Program-made: the position numbers and the translations under genes
Notes under the pieces: model-generated
What the model was told of the DNA's origin: nothing
Databases searched by the model: none
What the model saw: the letters and a program-made list of their open reading frames with translations, nothing else
In this document: one piece after another, positions 8,506 through 17,051 of the stretch
Position numbering within the stretch: the first letter of the stretch is position 1
Layout of the letters: every line of letters starts with the position of its first letter
DNA from: JANYJZ01 sp964523395
Lineage (GTDB): Bacteria > Bacteroidota > Ignavibacteria > UBA10030 > SZUA-254
Direction of reading: 5' to 3'
Assembly (NCBI GenBank): GCA_964523395.1
Contig: CAZFXS010000018.1
Coordinates: 1-52,980, forward strand
Length of the DNA: 52,980 bases

Positions 8506-11500
8506 TTATTTAATGAGCATCATCTTTTTCATATCTGTAAAAGATGATTGACTTGATTCTTCATCCTGAAATACTACTTCGGCGCTCAACCGATAAAAAT
8601 AAACCCCTGATGCAAGACTGCTTCCGTCAAACATCGCCTCCTGTATGCCTCCATTCATCTCCTCGCGATCCAGTAATACTGCTACTTCTTTGCCCAGTAT
8701 GTCATAAATCTTTAAAGTAACCAGAGAGTACTCTGGAAGCTCAAACTGAATTGTAGTTGTTGGGTTGAACGCGTTCGGATAGTTTTGGTGCAACTTGAAC
8801 TGAGAGGTTGCTTCCACCGGCATAAAGCCCGGCACACGAACAATAACTTCAGGCATGATTAATGGATTTGGGAAAAGATATGGAACGTCCTCCAGTTTTC
8901 TGGTACCATTAATTACAAGGTTTGTGGTAAAGCTTAATGTATCAAGCGGTCCATCGAACGCTGAATCGATACGCGCAATTGTGTTGTATATATTATTAAA
9001 GATAGCCTGATCTTCGCACTGATGCACCCCAGAACTATACCATCCCATTAAAAGAGTGTCGCACTTTGCAGCGATTTCTTTGACCATTAGTCCGTTAAGG
9101 GGATTACTCGTCCCATCATCATAGAGAAGCTCACCCAGCCCATTTTGTGTCACTCCTATTGCACTTGCGGCGATGCCAAACTTCAACGCAAGCAAATTTG
9201 CAAAGAGGACATTATTCTGCTGCAACGGACGTAAAGTTTTCTGCTCTCTTGTAAAATCGAAACAACGCGGGAACTCCTGGTGGTTTCCAGCCCAATCGGA
9301 AAGAGACTGTTGAAAACTCTTGCTTGTCCTGACCCGAACCCAACCATACTTTCTCGAACTATCTGTTCTTGCAACACCAAGAACCAGGCCTTCGACCCCG
9401 AATGCACCGGCGTTAAAAACTTCATCTCTTACATTCGCATAGTTAGGTGCAGGATACAAAGCCTCCTGAGCTACAGGAGTAAAACCAGAGTTATACGGTC
9501 CAGCCTGTCCAGAATAAATCCAGCGCCAGTTCACGACCTTTGCCATGCGCCCCGGATAACTTTCTCCGTAAACGGCGACGGTTTCTCCGCTGGCGACGGC
9601 TCCATCACCAAAAATCCATCGTCGGTGATCAGAAGTTGTTTCAGAACCAAACTTTGTCGCGCTATCTACGACTACAAATGTTGCACTGTTGCCTCCAAAA
9701 TTCAGTTCCAGCCCTGTGGCTGAGGTTGCTCCTGAATTCACAATGTTTAGTGTAAAGACGTACCCGACCGGCTTTTTCTTAATCGGGTTCTTTTCTGCCA
9801 GCTCTGATGGGGTAAATGTCCGATACATGAGTAAGTAAAGTGAGTCTTTTACGAATACTGCTGATAAGTTTCTATCTTCGAACATTGCAACGAATATTGG
9901 ATTTGCTGCAGAACTTGTATCACCCTCCCAGTGGGAAAACTTCCAGGTGTTGTCACCAGGCACGGCAGTCAGCTGAACATTCGTTCCATGTGCATAAGAG
10001 ACTTCATCCGGGCTTTTGAGTATCGTACCGCTACCGACGTTTGTAAGATTTAAGGAATAGGTGTTGATAGCAAACTTAACATGAATCGTGTGATTTGATA
10101 TAACATTGGCAAATGTATAACTGCTGTTGGAGTCTGGAACATTTACCCCATCTACAAGAACGCTATCTAGGTGATAACCCGGATTGGGTGTAAACGTGAA
10201 CACCTGGGAAGAGCCAGAATTCACTATGACAGTTCCAGCTGGAATAATAGAACCATTTGGCCCGGCGGTTGCGATAATTTGTTTTTGTGCGGCCGGCCAG
10301 CCACCTATATGGAAAAGTGAGTCGATCTCAGTCGCACTTAATGCTCGATTATATAACCTCACATCATCAATATTACCCTTGAAGCCAAACCACTGATCGT
10401 TTCCACCCACCCAACCTAATAGATTACCCACTCCCGTATTTCCAATACCAATTTGATTCTTGATCATACTGAGGTGATCAATTATTCCAGGCATGGAACC
10501 GATCAGGATACCATCAATATACAGACCTTGAGTTGTATCATCTCCTACCAAGACCATGAAGTGCCAATTTCCATCGTTCACGGTAAAATTAGTGACGATG
10601 GGTGTATCATCACCATTCCAAAATTCTGCGTAAGCTTTACCATCTACTCCAACATAGAGTGCAGGCACATACTGGGGGGGAGGGAAAAACGGATAATCGG
10701 TAGATTGGTAGCCAAACATTACACCACCATCCGTCGTCTTGAACCAAAGTCCTAGCGATAGTTTCGTGTGGTTATAGATTAAGCTGTCTGGCAGGTTGAT
10801 GAGATCACCGGCACCACCGAAATAATAGGAATTTCCAAAACTCTCACGGTAATCAGCCGATAGTACACCTCCACTTACTGACCCATGGTTTAGGTTTCCA
10901 CTCTCATCGTCCGCATTCCCATTAAAAGGATAATATGCTACAAGCGTACTATCACGCACATTCTCAAATACCCAGGCAGCACCAACCCCACTGTTGTCAA
11001 AATATCCTCCAACGATAATTGTTCGAGCATCAGCTGATATCCAAACCCCTGAACCTTGTTGCGCAGAAATTGCACCTGTACCAACAAGCTTATCTCCCAA
11101 TTGACTCCAAGTATTGCCCTCTCGCTTGAACACCCAAGCTGCACCTTCGCCTCCATTGTCAAGATGTGCGCCAACAACGATTACATTTCCATCACTGGAA
11201 ATAGAGGCATCTATTCCCAATCTTGGAACGCCGACAGCACCAGCACCTACAAGTTTACTACCTTGTTGTGACCAAACTCCCCCGCTTCTTACAAATATCC
11301 AAGCCGCCCCCTTTTGCCCATCATCATGCCATCCACCTATGACAGCTGTATTTCCATCAGCTGACAATGCAATGCCATTGCCCTGTTCAGAAAGACCTAC
11401 ATGATCGGAGCCAACGAGTTTAGGTCCCTGCTGTGTCCATACACCCGCACTTCTCGTGAATACCCAAGTCGCTCCCACACCATCGTCATCAACATTTCCT

Positions 11501-12177
11501 CCGAGAATTGCAGTGTTGCCATCAGCCGAGAGAGCTACATCAACCCCAACGTATGCATCTCCCCCTAGGATGTTGCTGCCAACAACCTTACTACCCTGCT
11601 GAGTCCAGACACCTGCAGTTCTTGTAAAAAACCACCCAGCGCCGACATTGAAGTTGTCGTATGGCGCACCAATAAACGCCGTGTTGCCATCAGCGGAAAG
11701 TGCAACAGAAAAGCCTTGGTTTCCAGCTCCCACCATTCCCAAACCCATAAGCTTACTCCCTTGCTGTGACCACACACTATCGCTTCGCGAGAATACCCAC
11801 GTGGCTCCCATTCCACCATTATCACCTACTCCTCCTATTAATGCTGTATTGCCATCAAATGAAAGAGCTACTGAAAAACCGAACTGTGCAGCTCCGATTG
11901 CTCCTGTACCAGTAAGCTTTGACCCTTGCTGAATCCACTGATTTCCACTTCTGACATAGATCCATGCAGCTCCCATATTTCCATTGTCACCCCAGCCACC
12001 AACAAGTGCGGTATTGCCGTCACCCGATACTGCCACATGGATTCCTTGCTGGGAAGCTCCAACAGATCCAGTACCAATAAGTTTATTTCCATTTTGGATG
12101 TACTGTGAAAAAGTAATTGTGGATAGAAATAAGAAAAGTACAAATAGAAGTAAGGTAACTCTAGTGAGATTATACAT
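8506..12177 (-). CDS. Secreted multidomain T9SS protein (propeller, LamG, InlB-like repeats)
   Basis: The start is ATG 12177 with GGGAG six bases upstream; an upstream in-frame ATG at 12207 would bury the signal peptide. Residues 1-24 are a signal peptide (MYNLTRVTLLLFVLFLFLST). Seven tandem repeats of about 55 residues (about 30-409; pattern GSKLVGTGxxG..G..VALSxDGNTAxxGG..D..GAAWVF) match FG-GAP-like propeller units. A LamG/concanavalin-like domain follows (about 410-622; YYPFNGNADDESG, NIDDVRLYNRALS). Two divergent InlB/Flg_new_2-type repeats come next (TAGPNGSIIPAGT; WKFSHWEGDTSS). About 250 residues of unrecognised sequence then lead to the T9SS type A sorting domain (HQNYPNAFNPTTTIQ ... 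KKMMLIK). The 1223-residue protein is probably exported through the outer membrane and held at the surface. Its ligand is unknown; LamG and propeller folds suggest carbohydrate or protein binding. Confidence 0.92.
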   Translation of the reverse strand: MYNLTRVTLLLFVLFLFLSTITFSQYIQNGNKLIGTGSVGASQQGIHVAVSGDGNTALVGGWGDNGNMGAAWIYVRSGNQWIQQGSKLTGTGAIGAAQFGFSVALSFDGNTALIGGVGDNGGMGATWVFSRSDSVWSQQGSKLMGLGMVGAGNQGFSVALSADGNTAFIGAPYDNFNVGAGWFFTRTAGVWTQQGSKVVGSNILGGDAYVGVDVALSADGNTAILGGNVDDDGVGATWVFTRSAGVWTQQGPKLVGSDHVGLSEQGNGIALSADGNTAVIGGWHDDGQKGAAWIFVRSGGVWSQQGSKLVGAGAVGVPRLGIDASISSDGNVIVVGAHLDNGGEGAAWVFKREGNTWSQLGDKLVGTGAISAQQGSGVWISADARTIIVGGYFDNSGVGAAWVFENVRDSTLVAYYPFNGNADDESGNLNHGSVSGGVLSADYRESFGNSYYFGGAGDLINLPDSLIYNHTKLSLGLWFKTTDGGVMFGYQSTDYPFFPPPQYVPALYVGVDGKAYAEFWNGDDTPIVTNFTVNDGNWHFMVLVGDDTTQGLYIDGILIGSMPGIIDHLSMIKNQIGIGNTGVGNLLGWVGGNDQWFGFKGNIDDVRLYNRALSATEIDSLFHIGGWPAAQKQIIATAGPNGSIIPAGTVIVNSGSSQVFTFTPNPGYHLDSVLVDGVNVPDSNSSYTFANVISNHTIHVKFAINTYSLNLTNVGSGTILKSPDEVSYAHGTNVQLTAVPGDNTWKFSHWEGDTSSAANPIFVAMFEDRNLSAVFVKDSLYLLMYRTFTPSELAEKNPIKKKPVGYVFTLNIVNSGATSATGLELNFGGNSATFVVVDSATKFGSETTSDHRRWIFGDGAVASGETVAVYGESYPGRMAKVVNWRWIYSGQAGPYNSGFTPVAQEALYPAPNYANVRDEVFNAGAFGVEGLVLGVARTDSSRKYGWVRVRTSKSFQQSLSDWAGNHQEFPRCFDFTREQKTLRPLQQNNVLFANLLALKFGIAASAIGVTQNGLGELLYDDGTSNPLNGLMVKEIAAKCDTLLMGWYSSGVHQCEDQAIFNNIYNTIARIDSAFDGPLDTLSFTTNLVINGTRKLEDVPYLFPNPLIMPEVIVRVPGFMPVEATSQFKLHQNYPNAFNPTTTIQFELPEYSLVTLKIYDILGKEVAVLLDREEMNGGIQEAMFDGSSLASGVYFYRLSAEVVFQDEESSQSSFTDMKKMMLIK
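10951..12090 (-). repeat. Seven tandem ~165-bp coding repeats
   Basis: Seven consecutive units of 55, 55, 55, 56, 55, 55 and 49 codons share the core DGNTAxxGG and the ending W.QQGSKL at protein level. Seven units are what one closed seven-bladed beta-propeller needs. They are diverged at DNA level rather than freshly copied. Position 4 carries a one-residue insertion and the last unit is shortened. Confidence 0.9.
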
Positions 12178-12562
12178 GCTCAACTCCCGAAGAAATGATA
12201 AATGCACAGTTCATGGTGCAGCTATGATGGAATAATATAATTAGCTGCGAGAAAAGATGCAATTTTAAAAACTCTAAATTTCAGAGAAATATCTCTCAAA
12301 TTTTATTTCATGGATATCAGGTTGAAAATCAAATCCAGTTTTTCTGGTTACAGATACGAATATAAAACAGAGGTTAACTTTATAGCATGGGCTAATAAAA
12401 ATGAGAGGGCTGTAAGGAAGGATAGACCTGATTACAACTCACATTAATACAAATTAAGTAGGAATCGTATGACGCAACATTGCATTTCAAAAATCAGTAT
12501 TTCAATAATAAACTATTCAAATACGGAGGACACGCTCTGAAAACTAACTCCAATACCATTTT
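12178..12562. other. AT-rich intergenic region
   Basis: No gene, tRNA or strong hairpin is visible. The part next to 12177 presumably carries the promoter of the large secreted protein; no convincing consensus pair can be named. The part next to 12563 follows the STAS gene but lacks a stem-plus-T-run terminator. Confidence 0.5.
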
Positions 12563-12904
12563 TTATTGCATATAACTTGCCAGCGCCCGCCCCGGAGTTT
12601 CGTATGTGTCAAACACGCGGACAAGTTTCGTAATCGTAAAAATATTATTGAGATTGTGGCCAAGGCCGGCGATACGGATATCTCCTCCCTTCGTTCTCAC
12701 CGATTTGACCACCGAAATCAACGCCGCGAGACCCTGGCTGTTAATCCTGTTCAATTTCGACAGGTCAAAAACGATTTTTCTGATATTATCAGCCGTCAGG
12801 CTGGTAATTTTCTGGCGGAGCACACTCTGATCCTCTTCGTCAAGCAGTTCGCCCCGGAGGGTCACAACAGCCACTTCCCCCTTTATTTTCTCTTCGAGAT
12901 GCAT
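12563..12904 (-). CDS. STAS-domain protein, anti-sigma factor antagonist-like
   Basis: The 113-residue protein is a single STAS domain, as in SpoIIAA/RsbV-type antagonists that bind anti-sigma kinases or other switch partners in the cytosol. The conserved turn reads LNRINSQGLAALI, with Ser56 in the position normally phosphorylated. The family's usual Asp-Ser-Ser-Gly is Asn-Ser-Gln-Gly here. The start ATG 12904 has a strong GGAGG just upstream. No RsbW-type kinase, PP2C phosphatase or sigma factor is adjacent; the gene stands alone between two long non-coding gaps. The partner is therefore not predictable from context. It could also act in a surface- or transport-linked signalling complex. Confidence 0.88.
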   Translation of the reverse strand: MHLEEKIKGEVAVVTLRGELLDEEDQSVLRQKITSLTADNIRKIVFDLSKLNRINSQGLAALISVVKSVRTKGGDIRIAGLGHNLNNIFTITKLVRVFDTYETPGRALASYMQ

Positions 12905-13318
12905 ACAACCTCCATAGTCCTAAACATGTTCTTTTTGGTAAAAAACCATAATGACCAGTAGATAATACATATCAGGTCTCTTAGGTTTTACAAAGGCTTA
13001 CGGAGCGACCGCCAAAAAGTTCCGAATGATCAATAAAATATTTTCGTCATTTAGAAACGAAAAATCCCAGGCGATTCCGATTGAAGGCACTCAAGCTAGA
13101 TGGTTCGGTTATTAATCGATCAGGATACGAACTAAAGCAAGGGGATTATTTCTTCGTTGTCTTGGACTATTTGAGAAGGAACCTCTCTCCAGAGCCTTGA
13201 ACGTCGCAGCGATCATCTTACACAGATGCAGCCCACTTGCGAAATCCGTGTGTGGAAGGAACCCGTAAGATTATGTTTCCGCCGTTGTGCGCTCAAGAAG
13301 CCCTTTGGGGACCCTGCT
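12905..13318. other. Intergenic region, no gene seen
   Basis: About 410 bases in which no frame resembles a known protein on either strand. The end next to 12904 holds the ribosome site of the STAS gene and, with low certainty, a TTTGTA/TATGTA pair 17 bases apart around 12965-12995. The remainder has mixed composition and may be decayed sequence; no stem-plus-T-run terminator is found for the gene ending at 13319. Confidence 0.4.
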
Positions 13319-13891
13319 TCATCCGCCCCCAACCGGGAGGGGAGGAAAAATAGAGATGAGAATACCAATCCGTGAGTTTACAGTATTGAGGCTGCAATTG
13401 AGTTCACATCCTATTAACCACCGAAAACTTCCCCGGCTATTATCATCAAGTATCCAAAAGTGACCTCCGCGGAATCCCAATCCCAAGGAGTACTCGGCGA
13501 CCTTATCATATTCTTTTCTTGACGATAAAACCGGCCCGGCTGAAATTGAAATGAATCTGCCATGTACCCGGGAAATTCGTCCGTAAATTATTTGGACATC
13601 GGTAATGAGCGTTGTATCGGAATGAAAAGGCACATGTGAGCTCCAAACTCCGGCGATTGAAAAATGATCACTCTCTGTTACATAATCCCCGGCTATCAGC
13701 CCAGCATATCCACTGTTTACCATATATCCTCCACCGACACGAAATGAAAAAAAAGAAGGATATCTTGCGGATGAGTTTTCCTGTGCGACCATCGTGCCAG
13801 GCCAAAGAACACCAACTGAAAAAAGAGTTACATACAATATTTTAGAATACTGTAATAACTGAGGTAACTGTTGCGCACATCTCGATATCAT
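13319..13891 (-). CDS. Hypothetical exported protein, possibly outer-membrane barrel
   Basis: This 190-residue protein has no family I recognise. A hydrophobic segment at about residues 18-36 (ILYVTLFSVGVLWPGTMVAQ) ends like a signal peptide after a 17-residue polar lead. The rest shows alternating aromatic and polar strands (FFSFRVGGGYMVNSGYAG, YSLGLGFRGGHFWIL), as in small outer-membrane beta-barrels, and ends PPLPVGGG. The start codon directly abuts the stop of the 55-residue zinc-ribbon gene (TAGATG), so the two are probably co-translated. Export and barrel fold are inference from composition. Confidence 0.6.
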   Translation of the reverse strand: MISRCAQQLPQLLQYSKILYVTLFSVGVLWPGTMVAQENSSARYPSFFSFRVGGGYMVNSGYAGLIAGDYVTESDHFSIAGVWSSHVPFHSDTTLITDVQIIYGRISRVHGRFISISAGPVLSSRKEYDKVAEYSLGLGFRGGHFWILDDNSRGSFRWLIGCELNCSLNTVNSRIGILISIFPPLPVGGG

Positions 13892-14059
13892 CTATTTCAT
13901 TCCCCGCTTTTTCTTTTCGATGAGCACTTGCGCATCAATGGTTTCAGCACAAATCGCGCATGTATAGCGCCGCGTTGTTTCGTTAAAATCCGGTTCGTGC
14001 GTCTGTTTACAATTCGGACATTTGATAAGGAACGGTTTCGATTCTTTTGGTTTCGGCAT
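13892..14059 (-). CDS. 55-residue zinc-ribbon protein
   Basis: This gene is below usual length cut-offs. ATG 14059 opens a 55-codon frame beginning MPKPKESKPFLIKCPNCKQT and ending with TAG at 13892. CPNC (residues 14-17) and CAIC (34-37) form a two-knuckle zinc ribbon with 16 residues between, and the tail is basic (EKKKRGMK). Such tiny ribbons are often RNA- or protein-binding, but no function can be assigned. It lies 49 bases after the DUF2911 gene and its stop touches the next start. A different-frame ORF over the same bases (13897-14088) is Arg-rich and lacks any motif, so I reject it. Confidence 0.75.
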   Translation of the reverse strand: MPKPKESKPFLIKCPNCKQTHEPDFNETTRRYTCAICAETIDAQVLIEKKKRGMK

Positions 14060-14108
14060 GGCTTCGGATTAATAATTGATGCTGGCAATCTCCACGGAGT
14101 ATGAAAAA

Positions 14109-15170
14109 TTATTTTTTGCCCAATTTCTGCAGAATGTCGCTGATTCGTTTCCGATTTGCTTCATCCTTGACCATATTGAGTGCCCGTGTGTAGTTTTCTA
14201 TGGCGAGTTTTGATTCTCCATTTTCCGCGTATGCTTCACCCAAACTATCAAAGGCGTTCCATGAGTCAGGGTGGCTCTTTACATTTTTCCTAAAAATATC
14301 AATGGCCTCCTTCCTTTTACCTGCGCCAAGATATTGATATCCTATCAGATTAAAATCTGCTTCCGACGCAGCAACTTTTACGATGCGTTTTTGGATTAAT
14401 TCAGCGTCCGATTTCTTTCCAATTTTTTCCAATAGATCCGCTTTGACAAAGAGGTTGGTGACATTCTCATTGATTTGTATGGATTTATCTATCCACTGCA
14501 TCGCTTCATCAAGATTCAAATTGTTTCGTACGCAATATGCCGCTGCTTGGGAGAATCCCTGCCATCCGAAGCCGGCAAGTCCGCGTAGGTATGAATCCCG
14601 CGCATTGGAGATCACGACATCCTTTGTATCAATATCAATTTTTATCGGTACCATGAGTTTCTCCCACCGCAATGCGATCACGGCTGAGGTATTCGAAACG
14701 TTTTCAAATTCATAGCTCAGCATTTCCTGGTCCATCGCTGCCTTTGGCTGAACAGTTATACGAAGAATGTCCTCGCTTTCCTTGTAGAAGAAACTCCCCC
14801 ATGAAGTTGCATTCTTGCTGAAGATAACCGTCCATGTATTTTCTGTAGGAATCATATGGAGCCCGTATGTCCCGGCAGGCAAGTCCTTCCCTTCAATCTT
14901 CACCGGGCTAGTGAATGAGATTGTAGTATTTTCATTTGCCCCCGCCCGCCATACTTCATTGTATGGCACCAGGACTCCCCAAATTGTTCTGCCATTTACA
15001 CTCGGTCGATGATACGAAATTGTCACATCGGTTATTCCAATGGTCTGGGACACCAATGCCTTCGGACTCTGCTGGGGAAGTGGCATTTCAGACTGGGCCC
15101 CTGACTCGGAATGAAAGCACATCAAAACAACGACTAGCAACGAAAAAATTTTACACGATTTGTGGGACAT
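14109..15170 (-). CDS. DUF2911 domain protein with TPR C-terminus
   Basis: The 353-residue protein has a signal peptide (residues 1-25, MSHKSCKIFSLLVVVLMCFH). A DUF2911 domain spans about residues 30-175, with typical phrases DVTISYHRPSVNGRTIWG, VPYNEVWRAGANENTT, LPAGTYGLHMIP and SWGSFFYKESED. The C-terminal half carries TPR-like helices (residues about 195-350; NAFDSLGEAYAENGESKLA), which suggests protein contacts. DUF2911 proteins are common in Bacteroidota and have no known biochemical role; location is probably periplasmic or outer-membrane facing. The zinc-ribbon and exported-protein genes follow on the same strand, so a short operon is plausible. Confidence 0.9.
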   Translation of the reverse strand: MSHKSCKIFSLLVVVLMCFHSESGAQSEMPLPQQSPKALVSQTIGITDVTISYHRPSVNGRTIWGVLVPYNEVWRAGANENTTISFTSPVKIEGKDLPAGTYGLHMIPTENTWTVIFSKNATSWGSFFYKESEDILRITVQPKAAMDQEMLSYEFENVSNTSAVIALRWEKLMVPIKIDIDTKDVVISNARDSYLRGLAGFGWQGFSQAAAYCVRNNLNLDEAMQWIDKSIQINENVTNLFVKADLLEKIGKKSDAELIQKRIVKVAASEADFNLIGYQYLGAGKRKEAIDIFRKNVKSHPDSWNAFDSLGEAYAENGESKLAIENYTRALNMVKDEANRKRISDILQKLGKK

Positions 15171-15356
15171 AGTAGACCTCTAATAAAAAGAATTCAACGA
15201 TGGTGAGTGATTTAACGACGCACAAGTACTGGGTCTGTTGAGATAGTACTAACAATTCAACGCAAATCAAAGGGAAATTGCCGTAGTATATCCGGACTCT
15301 CAGGACGTCAGTAATTCGGGAACAGTAATTCCCGCTGCAACGTCAAGTTTTCAAAC

Positions 15357-15551
15357 TCAGTCCCTATGAATTGCCGCCTCCATCCCTTCCGCTCCGGGCA
15401 ACTTGCCGGTGAGAGCTTTTGGATCATGGATAAGCACAGGAAGGTGTTGCGGACAAATCCAGAAGTTTTGCTTGTTGCACCGGAATGCTATAAGAGGAAT
15501 TTCTTCTTCATTGCGGTTACAGGCTATACAGGCAGGAGTATTATTGTTCAT
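15357..15551 (-). CDS. 64-residue Cys/His small protein, putative zinc-binding
   Basis: The frame has ACIACNRN near the start and FWICPQHLPVLIHDP later, giving a C-x2-C ... C ... C-x2-H arrangement that fits one zinc site. The body ends LTGKLPGAEGMEAAIHRD. I recall similar short proteins from this group of bacteria but know no named family. The start overlaps the stop of the upstream lipoprotein gene by four bases (ATGA), a strong sign that it is really translated. It is the last gene of the three-gene run 16575-15357. Function is unknown. Confidence 0.75.
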   Translation of the reverse strand: MNNNTPACIACNRNEEEIPLIAFRCNKQNFWICPQHLPVLIHDPKALTGKLPGAEGMEAAIHRD

Positions 15552-16081
15552 TCTCTTCTTTCATTAAGATTACCAGATGACGGCATTTCTGTTAATTGAT
15601 TATTTACGAGCCGGAACTCCTTTTTGACATGAAACGTAGGACAGCACATTGCGTCACCAAGGCTCTGCGTAATAAGATAAAGCCGAATAACCTGATTCAG
15701 AATAGTGACTGAATCTATCGCAACACGGTCACCAATAATTATTCCTCCGGAATGGACAGGATCCCCGCTATTATTCAGGAATACTTCCATCGAAAGAAAA
15801 ATCTCAGGTCCCTCCATCTTCCGCGAAAGAAATGTTATCCCGTCTGTTCTTCCGTCCCCGTTTATATCTCCAAATGCATACAAATCGATATGGTTGATGT
15901 GGAGTACTGTTTTCTCGGGAAAACCATTTGTCCTTCGATCGTATGAGCCACTGGTGAAGGTAATTGCTCCTGTTTCAGGAAGATTATAAGTTGCAAGTTT
16001 TAAGGAATCAATAGTCAGGGGTCTTTTATCAATACAACCCACAATCAGAATAATCAGACATATAAAAAGGAGTGTTTTCAC
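15548..16081 (-). CDS. Putative lipoprotein of unknown function
   Basis: The 177-residue protein starts with a lipoprotein signal (MKTLLFICLIILIVGC, Cys16 as the lipidation site). Downstream is an FG-GAP-like turn (FGDINGDGRTDGITFLSR, about residues 70-87), as in calcium-binding Asp-rich loops, and later GDAMCCPTFHVKKEFRL. The Cys-Cys pair and its setting resemble uncharacterised envelope lipoproteins that carry a '..CCPT..' motif. Both ends overlap neighbours by four bases (GNAT gene upstream, 64-residue protein downstream), so it belongs to a coupled three-gene operon. Location is presumably the outer or inner membrane, facing the periplasm. No function can be given. Confidence 0.82.
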   Translation of the reverse strand: MKTLLFICLIILIVGCIDKRPLTIDSLKLATYNLPETGAITFTSGSYDRRTNGFPEKTVLHINHIDLYAFGDINGDGRTDGITFLSRKMEGPEIFLSMEVFLNNSGDPVHSGGIIIGDRVAIDSVTILNQVIRLYLITQSLGDAMCCPTFHVKKEFRLVNNQLTEMPSSGNLNERRE

Positions 16082-16575
16082 AAAAGCATTTCGTAGTAAA
16101 TTAATGGCACATTTCTATACACAACTCTTTCAACTTCTCTGAAGCCGCACTTTCGGTAAAACTCACCAGCACCGGCCTCCGAGTTGTACGCATCAAGGCG
16201 GATTGAATCTGCCGGCCAATTTTTTGTAATCCGTATTACTTCTTCAATGCATAGTTTTCCAACCCCCTGTCGCTGACACCCGGGCGCCACCGCCATATTC
16301 GTCAGATAAAGGGGTCTCTTACAATCCGTAAAATATGATTTGTCGATTGCCCACGGTTTTTTTGTGGCAAGATTCAGAGACGCAATAATGCGGTTTCGTT
16401 TTCTTGCAATAAATACTTTTGATGTTTTCAGATTGTAGAAAACACCACGTTCAGTCGAAACTAACGACCAATAACTTCTTCCATAAATTAATGTAAGATG
16501 TTCCGCAACTTCTGTCCGTAGAGTTGCGATTTCTGAGGCATCCTTTGCGGTAGCAGCAATGAGCTTAAACTGCAT
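16078..16575 (-). CDS. GNAT-family N-acetyltransferase
   Basis: This 165-residue protein has the single-domain GNAT fold. Motif A, which binds acetyl-CoA, reads YLTNMAVAPGCQRQGVGKLCIEEV (about residues 89-112), with Q/R-x-x-G-x-G/A in QRQGVG. Motif B follows (LDAYNSEAGAGEFYRKCGF), with the usual 'YxkxGF' ending, then VERVVYRNVPLIYYEMLL. It transfers an acetyl group from acetyl-CoA to an amine; the substrate cannot be read from sequence. The gene is the first of a coupled operon (4-nt overlaps) with a lipoprotein and a small zinc-type protein, which gives no clear clue to its target. Confidence 0.9.
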   Translation of the reverse strand: MQFKLIAATAKDASEIATLRTEVAEHLTLIYGRSYWSLVSTERGVFYNLKTSKVFIARKRNRIIASLNLATKKPWAIDKSYFTDCKRPLYLTNMAVAPGCQRQGVGKLCIEEVIRITKNWPADSIRLDAYNSEAGAGEFYRKCGFREVERVVYRNVPLIYYEMLL

Positions 16576-16863
16576 AAAACGGATAAAATCTTAAGTCAAT
16601 TTGAATGGAAAATAGAAAAACTGTCTATACAATCAAAACTGGCCAAATCTTCACAGTAGAGTACTTTTTAAACTATAACCTCACAAAAGGAACATTTTTC
16701 TTAAAATATTTTATTTTGCTCTTGATTTTATACGAAATACCGTTAGATTATATAAAGCAATACCCGCAATACCTTCGCATCTGTTATAAAGATTCTCAAT
16801 CTGAAAAATTTCCACGGCTTCTCAAAGCTGGTTCCTTTTTTTATTCATTTATATAGCATTATT
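16576..16863. other. AT-rich intergenic stretch
   Basis: Low-GC sequence between the GNAT gene (minus) and a tiny plus-strand gene. An 83-codon plus-strand ORF (16605-16856) rich in Phe, Tyr, Ile and Lys mirrors the base composition and has no recognisable motif or ribosome site. I do not call it. The divergent promoters for both sides should be here. Confidence 0.45.
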
Positions 16864-17025
16864 ATGCTTTCTATCTGCTCTCTTCAGTCAGAGCAAACTT
16901 TGCTTGCTCAGGAAGAATCTCGGAAAGATGAATTCCAATATCCCAGCATTTGGGTTATCATTGGATTCATGTTTTGGTTCGGCTTCTATCTCGGAGCCGT
17001 CATCATGCACGCCGCCACAAAGTAA
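16864..17025 (+). CDS. Putative 53-residue single-span membrane protein
   Basis: A short plus-strand frame from ATG 16864 to TAA 17023-17025. The N-terminal half is polar (SEQTLLAQEESRKDEFQYPS) and is followed by one strong membrane segment (SIWVIIGFMFWFGFYLGAVI) and a short HAATK tail. A good hydrophobic helix placed after a charged stretch, and a terminator just downstream, support a real gene. No clear ribosome site is seen, and no family is recognised. It could be a small regulatory or complex-stabilising membrane peptide. Confidence 0.45.
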   Translation: MLSICSLQSEQTLLAQEESRKDEFQYPSIWVIIGFMFWFGFYLGAVIMHAATK

Positions 17026-17051
17026 CTTATACTTAGGACGTTCATAAAATA

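Noticed and set aside
13897..14088. 63-codon minus-strand ORF
   Set aside because: It is a frame shadow of the 55-residue zinc-ribbon gene, which has conserved CxxC pairs.
15300..15356. CGGGAA/TTCCCG hairpin after the 64-residue gene
   Set aside because: Six-bp stem with no T-run; too weak to call a terminator.
16605..16856. 83-codon plus-strand ORF
   Set aside because: AT-rich composition, no ribosome site and no motif; the residue bias follows the base bias.
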